From contig NZ_CALBRW010000016.1 in assembly GCF_937927635.1 (NCBI RefSeq), forward strand, positions 186,001-250,000: a stretch of 64,000 bases of DNA. The letters run 5' to 3'. The DNA is from an uncultured Microbacterium sp. GTDB lineage: Bacteria > Actinomycetota > Actinomycetes > Actinomycetales > Microbacteriaceae. Numbering within the stretch: position 1 is the first letter of the stretch; every line of letters begins with the position of its first letter. Below, piece by piece: positions 1-8,270 of the stretch. Position numbers and translations under genes: made by a program. Under the pieces are notes generated by a model that worked only from the letters and a program-made list of their open reading frames with translations, was not told the DNA's origin and ran no database searches.

Positions 1-2
1 CC

Positions 3-2651
3 TGGTACTCCCAAGATCGTCGCGGTTCTCATGACTTCTACTGGCGCGCATATCGCGGAGTGCTCGAAGGCAAAGGCTGGGATGTCGACGCGCTTACGAC
101 ACTCGACCGCTCGACTACCGAAATCGTCCAGCGACTAGCCGACCCCAGCGCTTCGAAGGGCTATCAGACCAAGGGGCTCGTCGTCGGGCACGTCCAGAGC
201 GGGAAAACCGCCAACTTCACAGGTATCGTCGCCAAGGCCATCGATGCCGGCTACCGCCTGATCATCGTCCTGACCGGCACAATCGAACTGCTCCGCGGGC
301 AGACACAACGACGCCTGGACATGGAGCTCGTGGGCGAGGAGAACATTCTCGACGGAGTCGATCCGACGAATGCCGACGCGATCCGTGGCATCGATTACAT
401 CGGCACGAACGACTCCGACTGGTATGCCGGCAAGTTCCTCAAGCACGGCCAGGACGTCCATTCACTGCCCGAAGTGCCTTCGATCAAACGGCTCACGACG
501 GCCGACAGGGACTACCGGAAGCTCCGGCTGGGCAAAGATGTGCTCGACTTCCGTCGCACAGGAGAGCTTCACGACACGGGAAAGCCCGTCTACGCGCCGG
601 AGAACATCTACTCGGTCGACGCCCGTATCGCGGTGATGAAGAAGAACACCGCGTCGCTGAGGAACCTGCTTCATGACTTGCAGAACATTCGCGCCGACGG
701 CAAGGAGATCCCTGCGCTCATCATCGATGACGAGGCTGACCAGGCGTCCGTCAACACCGTCAACCCACGGTCGAAGAAGGAAGTCGCGGCAGAGGCGAAG
801 CGCCGCTCGACAATCAACAAGCTGATCGCGCAACTCCTCCAAGAACTGCCCCGCGCACAGTACGTCGGATACACGGCGACACCGTTCGCCAACGTGTTCA
901 TCTCACCAGACGACTCCGAGGACATCTTCCCCAAAGACTTCCTCGTCAGCCTGGAACCGTCGAAGCAGTACATGGGGGGTCGCTACTTCCATGATCTGGG
1001 TAGGGTGGACGACGACGACAAGGGTGACCCCGCGTACTCGAACGAAGCAGCGTTCGTGCGTAATCTCGAGGCCGACGGGGATACCGACCCCGACGCTGAG
1101 GAGACGGAGATCCAGTCAGCGCTCGACGCATTCATCCTAAGCGGCGCGATCAAGAAGTGGCGTGAGTCGATCAGCGGCGAGTACACCTATCGTCACCACA
1201 CGATGCTCGTGCACGAGTCCGTGCGCACGGCGGAGCAGGCCGACCTCGCGGAACGTTTCCGCGAGGTGTGGAGGACAGCCGGCTACAGCAGTCCTGCTTG
1301 TCTCACACGACTGCGCGAGATGTATGAGGAGGACTTCGTCGCCGTGCACGATTCCCGTGACGGCTGGGCGGATCTTCCAATGCCCGATGACTTCGACGAT
1401 CTGAAGCCCTGGATCGGCGAGGCCGTCGATGCCATCACGGCCGACGTCGACCCTGTCGTCGTCGTGAACGGCACCAAGGACAGCGACTACAACGCCATGG
1501 ATTTCCAGCTGCGCCCGTACTGGCGGATCATGGTCGGAGGCGCGAAACTCAGCCGCGGGTTCACTGTCGAAGGCCTCACAGTCTCGTACTACCGACGACG
1601 CGCAACCGCAGCGGACACACTGATGCAGATGGGTAGATGGTTCGGATACCGCCCCGGGTACGGTGACCTGGTTCGGCTGTACATCGCTCGCAACATCGTC
1701 GATAGTCGCGGAAAGTCCTACGACCTGTACGACGCCTTCACGTCGATCATCGAGGACGAGGAGGAGTTCCGCGCACAGCTGCGCAAGTTCGCGGAGATTC
1801 AGGAGGATGGACGCCCTGCCGTTCGTCCCATCCACGTGCCTCCACTGGTGTTCCAGCAGTTCCCGTGGCTGCGTCCAACCGGAACCAATAAGATGTACAA
1901 CGCCGTGCTGAAATATGAGGGCGACGGCGGGACTGTGAAGGATTTCAACGGCCACGACCGCCGTGAGGACGGTTCCCGGAACCAGAAGCATTTCGCCGCG
2001 ATCAAGCCCCTTCTTGCAGACTTGTCAGAGCCGCAGGCGTTCAAGGGTGTCAACGGCACGTCGTTCAACGCACGCACGGGCAAGGTCTCGACGGAGGCTG
2101 TATTGGCCGCTCTGCGGGAGATCACGCTGTACTCGCCGGATCAGTTGAACCCGACGATCCACATGATCGAGAAGGCCGAGCAGGAAGGAACGCTCAAGGA
2201 CTGGGCTGTGGTCGTCCCGGAATTGGGGAGCGACTACCAACGAGTCGTCGACGGCACAAAGATCTCCTTGGCCGAGCGTCAGCGCCGCAAGGACCGGCCG
2301 GGCTTCGCCGGTAGCGAGCGCCGCCATCGTGCGACGCTGGAAGTCATTGCCCAGAAAGCCGATCGCACGGTGGATGCCGGCGAGAATGCGGACGATCTCG
2401 CAACCGATACACGTGGAGCGCTCCTCCTGACTTTCACATACGATCCAGAGCTCACCGCCGATGAGGTCGCCGAGGGGCGCGCCGACGCATCGCGCATCAA
2501 GCGCAGCGCCTGGCCTGCTGAGATGCCGTCGGCCGACGTCGCCACGCTGCTCTCACTTGCGATGCCGTACAAGTCCGCGCCACGTGGCCGTATTGGATTC
2601 GGTGTGCGGCGCGAGGATGATCCCGACGTCGCCATCGTCGACGCCGACTGA
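3..2651 (+). CDS. Z1-domain ATPase/endonuclease, defence-associated (5' end off window)
   Basis: The reading frame is open from the window edge and reads sensibly upstream of the first in-window GTG (base 60), so the gene almost certainly starts to the left; at least 880 residues are visible. Superfamily-2-like motifs are clear: Walker A GHVQSGKT (about base 186), DDEAD-type Walker B LIIDDEAD (about 717), YTATPFAN (about 870), GGAKLSRGF (about 1537) and QMGRWFGYR (about 1624). This set is typical of the Z1 domain (PF10593). Z1 proteins are known from MZA-type defence loci (MutL, Z1, DUF, AIPR) and from Dcm/Vsr-linked restriction loci. A Vsr-like gene follows 24 bases downstream, which fits the second setting. 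The exact biochemical role of this protein is not established by sequence alone. Confidence 0.9.
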   Translation, partial: WYSQDRRGSHDFYWRAYRGVLEGKGWDVDALTTLDRSTTEIVQRLADPSASKGYQTKGLVVGHVQSGKTANFTGIVAKAIDAGYRLIIVLTGTIELLRGQTQRRLDMELVGEENILDGVDPTNADAIRGIDYIGTNDSDWYAGKFLKHGQDVHSLPEVPSIKRLTTADRDYRKLRLGKDVLDFRRTGELHDTGKPVYAPENIYSVDARIAVMKKNTASLRNLLHDLQNIRADGKEIPALIIDDEADQASVNTVNPRSKKEVAAEAKRRSTINKLIAQLLQELPRAQYVGYTATPFANVFISPDDSEDIFPKDFLVSLEPSKQYMGGRYFHDLGRVDDDDKGDPAYSNEAAFVRNLEADGDTDPDAEETEIQSALDAFILSGAIKKWRESISGEYTYRHHTMLVHESVRTAEQADLAERFREVWRTAGYSSPACLTRLREMYEEDFVAVHDSRDGWADLPMPDDFDDLKPWIGEAVDAITADVDPVVVVNGTKDSDYNAMDFQLRPYWRIMVGGAKLSRGFTVEGLTVSYYRRRATAADTLMQMGRWFGYRPGYGDLVRLYIARNIVDSRGKSYDLYDAFTSIIEDEEEFRAQLRKFAEIQEDGRPAVRPIHVPPLVFQQFPWLRPTGTNKMYNAVLKYEGDGGTVKDFNGHDRREDGSRNQKHFAAIKPLLADLSEPQAFKGVNGTSFNARTGKVSTEAVLAALREITLYSPDQLNPTIHMIEKAEQEGTLKDWAVVVPELGSDYQRVVDGTKISLAERQRRKDRPGFAGSERRHRATLEVIAQKADRTVDAGENADDLATDTRGALLLTFTYDPELTADEVAEGRADASRIKRSAWPAEMPSADVATLLSLAMPYKSAPRGRIGFGVRREDDPDVAIVDAD

Positions 2652-2675
2652 CGTTATGGGTGTGACCATGTAGGT

Positions 2676-3161
2676 ATGCCCTCAGCAATGGAGTCCTGGG
2701 CGTCCAGCCCAGGCGTCGCGAAGTCGATGCGTTCCAATCGACGTCGCGACACCACGCCCGAGCTCGCGCTGCGGAAGCTGCTGCACGCTCAGGGCTACCG
2801 GTACCGCGTCGACTACGCACCACTGCAGACGCAACGACGCCGTCGAGCCGACATCGTGTTCACCAGGTGGCACCTCGCCGTGTTCGTAGATGGCTGCTTC
2901 TGGCACGGGTGCCCGCTCCACGCGACTCATCCCGTCACGAACCGCGAGTACTGGGACACGAAGCTCGCGCGGAACATCGCACGTGATGCCGAGACCACGG
3001 CGATGTTAGAGGAAGCCGGCTGGGCCGTCCTCCGGTTCTGGGAGCACACATCGGCAGAAGACGCTGCGCGATGCATCAGGCGAGAGCTCGAACTGATGCG
3101 ATCATCCGACGATGTTGGGAGAATGGTCCACGATGATGAGCACACTGAACCTGTTCGATGA
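2676..3161 (+). CDS. vsr: Very short patch repair (Vsr) family endonuclease
   Basis: The 161-residue protein has the Vsr fold signatures: an N-terminal RSNRRRDTTPE segment, then DIVFTRWHLAVFVDGCFWHGCP with the catalytic Asp and zinc-binding Cys/His, then REYWDTKLARN and the closing helix VLRFWEH. Vsr enzymes nick T:G mismatches left by deamination of 5-methylcytosine and usually accompany a cytosine methyltransferase. No methyltransferase lies downstream, so it would have to lie left of the window. A second in-frame ATG at 2688 (MESWASSPG) matches the usual family start better than 2676; neither has a strong ribosome site. The gene follows the Z1 gene closely and its end overlaps the next small gene. 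Confidence 0.9.
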   Translation: MPSAMESWASSPGVAKSMRSNRRRDTTPELALRKLLHAQGYRYRVDYAPLQTQRRRRADIVFTRWHLAVFVDGCFWHGCPLHATHPVTNREYWDTKLARNIARDAETTAMLEEAGWAVLRFWEHTSAEDAARCIRRELELMRSSDDVGRMVHDDEHTEPVR

Positions 3162-3450
3162 CCCCGAGGACTCTGCGAGCATCCCATCGAAGCCCCAGCC
3201 GATGCACGAGGCTCAGCGGAACGAGATCCGAGGGCTCTTCGCAACGCTCGGGCTGTCTACCGCACGCGAGCAATTCCATTTGGTCGAGGAGCTCATCGGG
3301 GTCCGGCTGAAGGCCGTCGCCGAGCTGACCATGTCAGATGCGCAACGGCTGATCCTACGCCTGCGAGGTCGAGCCGCCATCCACGGTCGATCGAACACCG
3401 GAAACTCTTGGGCCGACCGCGACGAGGACACCTGGATCGACAGGCTGTAG
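3133..3450 (+). CDS. Small helical protein of unknown function, Z1-Vsr neighbour
   Basis: About 105 residues. I chose ATG 3133 (MMSTLNLFDDP) rather than the longer GTG/TTG-type starts because it leaves only a short overlap with the vsr end (3161). The N-terminus is acidic and probably disordered; residues from about 30 form a predicted all-helical domain (EIRGLFATLGLSTAREQFH, then LTMSDAQRLILRLRGRA). That layout resembles the small helical domain at the C-terminus of some phage recombination and annealing proteins, but this is only an impression. Tight spacing with vsr suggests cotranscription and a role in the same system. No catalytic motif is seen. Confidence 0.6.
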   Translation: MMSTLNLFDDPEDSASIPSKPQPMHEAQRNEIRGLFATLGLSTAREQFHLVEELIGVRLKAVAELTMSDAQRLILRLRGRAAIHGRSNTGNSWADRDEDTWIDRL

Positions 3451-3459
3451 TCTCCCGAC

Positions 3460-3912
3460 ATGCCCGATCGAGACCTGAACGAGCGCGTGACACGTTACTT
3501 TCCATACCTTGCTATCGAACTTCGTCTGGCAGGCATGGTGGATGCGGCGGACCGCATCGACGCCACGCCCTCCGTGCGTCCTCGACCGCTGCCGGTCGAC
3601 TTGAAGAACATCCTGCAGTCAGGGATCCAAGCTAACGTCGGGATGGCTTTCACCGTCGAACGAGAGCGTCGCATCCTCGAACTCCTGGAGCGTCATAAGC
3701 TGCTCGATTTCGATGGAGACGCGCTCGACGCAATCGACGAACTGATCATGCTCCACGAATGGGTAGTCAGGGACGTCCCGAACGCCTTTGGAGAGGGCCC
3801 CGGCGTCGATCGTGCTCGATACGATCAGCTATTCGAGCATTTTCACTCTTCCGTCGGTGCATCCGCATTGCTGTACGTTCTGGAATCGCCACGGCCGGCG
3901 GCTGCCGCATAG
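3460..3912 (+). CDS. Hypothetical protein, 150 aa
   Basis: The frame starts nine bases after the preceding gene stops and has codon usage like its neighbours. The protein looks soluble and mostly helical (RVTRYFPYLAIELRLAGM, ERERRILELLERHKLL, DALDAIDELIMLHEW) with no transmembrane segment, no cysteine cluster and no recognised catalytic motif. The alanine-rich end (PRPAAAA) looks like a natural C-terminus. Its position directly behind the Z1-Vsr genes suggests it is part of the same accessory transcript, but I do not recognise the family. Confidence 0.55.
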   Translation: MPDRDLNERVTRYFPYLAIELRLAGMVDAADRIDATPSVRPRPLPVDLKNILQSGIQANVGMAFTVERERRILELLERHKLLDFDGDALDAIDELIMLHEWVVRDVPNAFGEGPGVDRARYDQLFEHFHSSVGASALLYVLESPRPAAAA

Positions 3913-4028
3913 GCAGACCGCTTATGCCGCCTGTTCGTAATTCGGTAGGAACGTTGAGCCCCGGTTCCTGGTGTCGGAAGCCCCTCCTACGATCTGAGCC
4001 AACCATCGTGGGGCGATAGGAGATCACC

Positions 4029-4364
4029 ATGAGCACTGTCGAATCGGCAAAGAACCAGGACCCGACGCTCTACTGCGCGTACTTCGGTGGTCCACGAGAC
4101 GGCTTCAAGACCGGCGACCTGCCCGCACCGATGTCAGGCAAAAATCTGACCGGCATGATCTCCAAACTGCCGCTCAGTGAGCCCTACTTCTACAGCCTCT
4201 ACGCCGTGTACAAGTGCACGAGTGAGACCCAGATCGACGGGTTCTGGGAGTTCCACTTCATCGGCATGGAAGGCCCCGAGGGCGAGCAGTTGGTCGCCAC
4301 ACACAAACCTGACGTAGAGGTGCGGCGTGCCCACGATGCCGAGAAGGCGCTCAGCGACGAGTAA
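4029..4364 (+). CDS. Hypothetical protein, 111 aa
   Basis: ATG 4029 has a good ribosome site (TAGGAG, bases 4018-4023). The protein begins with a polar tail, then a compact domain starting CAYFGGPRDGFKTGDLP and containing an aromatic-rich central part (EPYFYSLYAVYKC, DGFWEFHFIG), which suggests a small beta-rich fold. The opening resembles small uncharacterised actinobacterial proteins that start Y..FxGGPxDG, but I cannot name a family. It is separated from the previous gene by 116 bases and from the MazG-like gene by about 80, so it may have its own promoter. No function is claimed. Confidence 0.6.
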   Translation: MSTVESAKNQDPTLYCAYFGGPRDGFKTGDLPAPMSGKNLTGMISKLPLSEPYFYSLYAVYKCTSETQIDGFWEFHFIGMEGPEGEQLVATHKPDVEVRRAHDAEKALSDE

Positions 4365-4447
4365 TCCGCGATCACGGCTCGAACAGTGACGCGGCACTGA
4401 CAGACGCGCAGACCACGCGACTCTCCGACCCTGCTACCGTGCATCCC

Positions 4448-4774
4448 ATGCCCTCCCCCGCAACTCTCGCCGCGCTCCGAGCCTTCGTCGCCGAGCGTGA
4501 ATGGGACCAGTTCCACTCGCCCGAGAACCTCGCCAAGAGCATCTCGATCGAGGCCGCCGAGCTGCTGGAGCTGTACCAGTGGGGCCAGACGCCGAACCAG
4601 GAGCGGGTGGAGGAAGAGCTCGCCGATGTGCTCACCTACTGCATCCATCTGGCGAACAGGATCGGCGTCGACATCGACGAGATCATCCTCAGCAAGCTCG
4701 AGAAGACCCGCGCCAAGTACCCTGTCGAGCTCGCGAAAGGACGGATGGTCAAGTACACGGAGCTGGAGCCATGA
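4448..4774 (+). CDS. MazG-like nucleotide pyrophosphohydrolase
   Basis: The all-alpha NTP pyrophosphatase pattern is clear: the metal-binding helix EAAELLELYQW (around residues 32-43) and the second helix EEELADVLTYCIHLANRIGVD. Such proteins hydrolyse (d)NTPs to NMP and pyrophosphate. ATG 4448 (MPSPATLAAL) is preferred; a GTG at 4439 is also in frame. At roughly 108 residues it matches stand-alone MazG-like proteins, not two-domain MazG. The stop overlaps the start of the next gene (ATGA at 4771-4774), so it is almost surely translated together with the GIY-YIG/DUF2075 protein. This pairing, not housekeeping nucleotide cleaning, probably defines its role. Confidence 0.87.
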   Translation: MPSPATLAALRAFVAEREWDQFHSPENLAKSISIEAAELLELYQWGQTPNQERVEEELADVLTYCIHLANRIGVDIDEIILSKLEKTRAKYPVELAKGRMVKYTELEP

Positions 4775-6492
4775 GCGTCAGCATCCAGCGCATCCCGTTC
4801 GACAAGAATCGCGTCGATGACTGGGCCAAGCACAACCAGCCCCTCACCAACTGGCCCGTCGTCTACGTGCTCGACGGCGAAAGCCGGAACAAGAAGCTCT
4901 ATGTCGGCGAGACGACCGGCACGCAGAAGCGCATGCGCCAGCACCTCGCAAACCCGACCAAGAAGGGCCTCACCGACATCCGCGTCGTGATCGACGAGCA
5001 CTACAACAAGTCGGTCTGCCTCGACCTGGAATCGCACCTGATCCGCTGGTTCCACGGCGACGGCCAGTACGAGCTGCGGGGCGGCAACGACGGCCTCACC
5101 GACGCCCGCTACTACGACCGCGAGCTGTACCGCGAGTCCTTCCGCGAGGTGTTCGAGGCGCTGCGCGCCGAGGGTCTGTTCAGCCGCAGCATCCCGCAGA
5201 TCGAGAACAGCGATCTGTTCAAGCTCTCGCCGTTCAAGGCGCTCACCGACGATCAGGCCATCGCCGTCGAGGACATCGTCGACGGCCTGCTGAAAGACCT
5301 GCGCGACCCGACGCGCACCTCCACTCTCGTCGTCGAAGGCGCACCCGGCACCGGCAAGACGATCATCGCGATCTTCCTCATGAAGCTGCTCGCCGACATC
5401 CGCGACTTCACCGATCACGACGACGTCGAGCCCGACTCGATGTTCGCGGAGTTCTTCACGCCCGAGAACGCCGACGCGCTCAAGGACCTGCGCATGGCGC
5501 TGGTCATCCCGCAGCAGTCGCTGCGCCTGTCGGTCAAGAAAGTATTCCGGAAGACCCCGAAGCTCGACCCGTCGATGGTGCTGACCCCGTTCCAGGTGGG
5601 GGAATCGGATGCCGGATTCGACCTGATCCTGGTCGACGAGACCCACCGGCTCAACCAGCGCGCGAACCAGGCATCCGGCGTGCAGAACAAGAAGTTCGGC
5701 CTCATCAACCAGGCGCTGTTCGGCGCCGACAACCCGACCTACACGCAGCTCGACTGGATCAAGGCCCGCAGCCGCCACCAGTTGCTGCTGCTCGACGGCG
5801 AGCAGACCGTGCGTCCGCACGACCTCTCGCCAGCCACCCTGGGTGCCGAACTGACCGCGGCGAAGAACACTCACCGGCACTACCCGCTCACCACTCAGAT
5901 GCGGGTGCGGGCCGGCGCCGACTATGTCGAGTACATCCGGATGCTGCTGCGCGGCGCACCCGTGCAGCGCCCCGATCTCGGCGACTACGACCTGCGGTTC
6001 TTCGACGACCTCGGCAAGATGCGGCAGGCCATTCGCACCCGAGACCGCGAAGTCGGGCTGTCGAGGCTGGTGGCCGGATACGCGTGGGACTGGGTGTCGA
6101 AGAAGGATCCGGCATTCTTCGACATCGAGATCGACGGCGAGCGGATGCGGTGGAACAGCACCGACAAGGACTGGATCAACTCCCCGGGCTCCCTGGACGA
6201 GGTTGGTTCGATCCGCACCGTGCAGGGCTACGACCTCAACTACGCCGGCGTGATCATCGGCCCCGACCTGCGCCTGTCCTCCGACGGCGAGATCGTCGCC
6301 GACCGCGATGCGTACCGCGACAAGAAGGGCAAGGAGAACACCGGGCACCTGAAGGATGCCTTCACTGATGCCGACCTGCTGGTGTTCATCCACAACATCT
6401 ACGGCGTGCTGCTCACCCGCGGGATGCGGGGGACGTACGTGTACGTGTGCGATCCGCGGCTGCGGGAGCGGATGCGAGGGCTGCTGGCCTGA
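4771..6492 (+). CDS. GIY-YIG nuclease fused to Schlafen-group-3-like (DUF2075) helicase domain
   Basis: This 573-residue protein starts at the ATGA overlap with the MazG-like gene. Residues about 30-110 form a GIY-YIG nuclease: VYV (31-33) and YVG (44-46) stand for the name motifs, followed by RMRQHL, the metal-binding Glu in DLESHLIRW and the Asn of GGNDG. Residues about 170-573 form a P-loop NTPase with Walker A GAPGTGKT (190-197), Walker B ILVDETHRL (about 286-294), a GSIRTVQGYDLNYAGV motif and the closing LLTRGMRGTYVYV, as in DUF2075 / Schlafen group 3 proteins. Nuclease plus helicase in one chain with a MazG-like partner suggests a nucleic-acid-targeting defence module; that role is inferred. 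All nuclease and ATPase key residues appear intact. Confidence 0.88.
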   Translation: MSVSIQRIPFDKNRVDDWAKHNQPLTNWPVVYVLDGESRNKKLYVGETTGTQKRMRQHLANPTKKGLTDIRVVIDEHYNKSVCLDLESHLIRWFHGDGQYELRGGNDGLTDARYYDRELYRESFREVFEALRAEGLFSRSIPQIENSDLFKLSPFKALTDDQAIAVEDIVDGLLKDLRDPTRTSTLVVEGAPGTGKTIIAIFLMKLLADIRDFTDHDDVEPDSMFAEFFTPENADALKDLRMALVIPQQSLRLSVKKVFRKTPKLDPSMVLTPFQVGESDAGFDLILVDETHRLNQRANQASGVQNKKFGLINQALFGADNPTYTQLDWIKARSRHQLLLLDGEQTVRPHDLSPATLGAELTAAKNTHRHYPLTTQMRVRAGADYVEYIRMLLRGAPVQRPDLGDYDLRFFDDLGKMRQAIRTRDREVGLSRLVAGYAWDWVSKKDPAFFDIEIDGERMRWNSTDKDWINSPGSLDEVGSIRTVQGYDLNYAGVIIGPDLRLSSDGEIVADRDAYRDKKGKENTGHLKDAFTDADLLVFIHNIYGVLLTRGMRGTYVYVCDPRLRERMRGLLA

Positions 6493-6512
6493 GCGGCCTG
6501 ACGGTGTCCGCG

Positions 6513-6541
6513 TTGACGTACACCCGTCGCTATGTCAGAAT
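6513..6541 (+). promoter_or_regulatory. Putative sigma-70-type promoter of hipBA
   Basis: TTGACG (6513-6518) and CAGAAT (6536-6541) are separated by 17 bases, upstream of the hipB-like gene. Transcription would start near 6548, on top of the repeated TCGTACG boxes. Confidence 0.45.
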
Positions 6542-6543
6542 AT

Positions 6544-6578
6544 TCGTACGGCGTCATGGATGTCTGAGTTCTCGTACG
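6544..6578. promoter_or_regulatory. Candidate HipB operator: two TCGTACG boxes
   Basis: TCGTACG occurs at 6544-6550 and again at 6572-6578, a 28-base repeat straddling the predicted start point of hipBA transcription. HipB proteins of other bacteria bind several operator copies at their own promoter, so autoregulation here is plausible. The E. coli consensus (TATCC-N8-GGATA) is not present. Confidence 0.35.
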
Positions 6579-6602
6579 CATAAGCACAGGAGGGAGCTCC
6601 CC

Positions 6603-6887
6603 GTGCTGGTGAACGTCTCACGCGATTGGGCGAACATCGTCCGCGATCGCCGCTTGGAGCTCGGTCTGACCCAGGCCGACCTCGGACAACGGGTCGGACG
6701 CGCCCGCCAATGGGTGGTGCGATTCGAATCCGGCCACGCCGGAAGCGCGAGCGTCGACAGCCTGATGGCGGTACTCAATGCACTCGATCTGTACGCCGCG
6801 GTCGATATCGCAGAAGACGACGTCGATCCGGATCCGATGTTCATGGATGTCGTCGACCCATGGGAGCCGCCGAAGGCACAGCCATGA
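6603..6887 (+). CDS. hipB: HipB-type HTH antitoxin/repressor
   Basis: The start is GTG 6603, set by a strong ribosome site (AGGAGGG, 6587-6593 region) eight or nine bases upstream; longer in-frame extensions lack one. The 94-residue protein carries a Cro/CI (XRE) helix-turn-helix: IVRDRRLELGLTQADLGQRVG followed by the recognition helix ARQWVVRFESG, then a short acidic C-terminal tail rich in Asp and Pro. Its stop overlaps the start of the HipA-like kinase (ATGA, 6884-6887). In this family the protein neutralises HipA and represses its own operon; both are inferred from homology and gene order. Confidence 0.87.
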   Translation: MLVNVSRDWANIVRDRRLELGLTQADLGQRVGRARQWVVRFESGHAGSASVDSLMAVLNALDLYAAVDIAEDDVDPDPMFMDVVDPWEPPKAQP

Positions 6888-8212
6888 AGCTCACCGCCTA
6901 CCTCAGCGGACAACGCATCGGTTGGTTCACGCAGCAGGACGGCGGCGACGTCGCGCTCGAGTTCGATCCAGCATGGCAGCGTGATGCCGGACGCCTCGAG
7001 CTGTCACTGTCGCTGCCGAAGAGCCGACGCCGGCATTCCGGTGACGCACCCGGGAACTTCCTCTGGAATCTTCTCCCCGACAACTCCGAAGTGCTGGAAC
7101 GTTGGGGACGCTCATTCGGCGTCTCCCCGCGCAACCCGATGCGCTTGCTTGCGAACGTCGGGTCGGACGCGGCCGGCGCCGTGCAGCTCGTCGACTCGAC
7201 CCAGTGGGATGGTCCGGAACTCGACGGGCAGGGCGACGTCGATTGGGTTGACGACACCGTCATCGCATCGCATCTGCGCGCACTGCGAGCCGATCCCTCC
7301 GCGTGGGTGGCGTCAGAACATGAGGGTGGCTACTTCTCGCTCTCGGGAGCCCAGTCGAAGTTCACCCTCGTCCGCGGCCCGGACGCGTGGGGATTTGCGA
7401 ATGGTCGAGCCGCGTCGACGCATATCGTCAAACCGGGCGTGGCGGGACTCCGCCGCGGTGATCTGAACGAGCACCTGACGATGCGTGCGGCACACCACCT
7501 CAAGATCGATGTCGCGCGCAGCCGAATCGTGCATTTCGAAGACGAGAGCGCCATCGTCGTCGAGCGTTTCGACCGGTATCGGCAACACGGCGAACCGGCG
7601 GCGGATTCGGCGATCGTCCGCAGACACCAAGAGGACTTCGCCCAAGCGACGGGCACGCATCCGACCGCGAAGTATCAGAACGAGGGCGGTCCGGGCATCG
7701 CCGCGATCTCCAGGCTCATCCTCGACTCCTTCGGTCCTGCCGCCCCCATGGAGGCGCTGAAGTTCTTCGACGCGACGATCTTCAACTGGGCCGCGCTCGG
7801 CACCGACGCCCACGCGAAGAACTATGCAGTGCTGTCCTCGACGACTCGAACGGGATGGCCTCGCCTCGCGCCTCTGTACGATCTCGGCTCGGCACTGGCA
7901 TACCCCGAGATCAACAGCCGCAACGCAAAGCTCGCGATGTCGTTCGACGGCCACTACCGCACCTTCGAGATAGAGCCTCGACACATCGTGCGCGAGGCGA
8001 GCGTCTTCAACGATGTTCTGGGGCGGGGAGCCACGGAAGACTGGGTGCACTCGCGCGCACGGACATACGTCGACGGGTTGCCGGACGCGCTGAGCCTTGC
8101 GGCTGAGGAGGCTTCGCTCGACGGGGAGGAGCGACGCTTCGCCGCTACTCTCATCGAGCGAGCAAGCGAGCGCACTCAGCAGCTGAAGCGCCAGCTCGAG
8201 CAGCGACCGTGA
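6884..8212 (+). CDS. hipA: HipA-family serine/threonine kinase toxin
   Basis: The 442-residue length and motifs match full-length HipA: the N-terminal HipA_N region with FLWNLLPDN and VGSDAAGAVQ, the loop SLSGAQSKFTLV that carries the autophosphorylation serine in E. coli HipA, NEHLTMRAA, VVERFDR, QEDFAQATG, the catalytic loop GTDAHAKNYAVL and the metal-binding PLYDLGSAL. HipA kinases phosphorylate tRNA synthetases (GltX in E. coli, TrpS for some relatives) and cause growth arrest. All key residues appear present, so the toxin should be active. It is translationally coupled to the upstream hipB. Confidence 0.92.
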   Translation: MKLTAYLSGQRIGWFTQQDGGDVALEFDPAWQRDAGRLELSLSLPKSRRRHSGDAPGNFLWNLLPDNSEVLERWGRSFGVSPRNPMRLLANVGSDAAGAVQLVDSTQWDGPELDGQGDVDWVDDTVIASHLRALRADPSAWVASEHEGGYFSLSGAQSKFTLVRGPDAWGFANGRAASTHIVKPGVAGLRRGDLNEHLTMRAAHHLKIDVARSRIVHFEDESAIVVERFDRYRQHGEPAADSAIVRRHQEDFAQATGTHPTAKYQNEGGPGIAAISRLILDSFGPAAPMEALKFFDATIFNWAALGTDAHAKNYAVLSSTTRTGWPRLAPLYDLGSALAYPEINSRNAKLAMSFDGHYRTFEIEPRHIVREASVFNDVLGRGATEDWVHSRARTYVDGLPDALSLAAEEASLDGEERRFAATLIERASERTQQLKRQLEQRP

Positions 8213-8270
8213 ACTGCCGCGCCCTTCTCGACTCGCCCTGACCTACGCCGCCGGCTGAGAGCAGCTCGGG

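Noticed and set aside
4501..4770. N-terminal extension of the GIY-YIG/DUF2075 protein into the MazG-like gene
   Set aside because: The extension is the MazG gene read in another frame; the ATGA overlap at 4771 gives the natural start.
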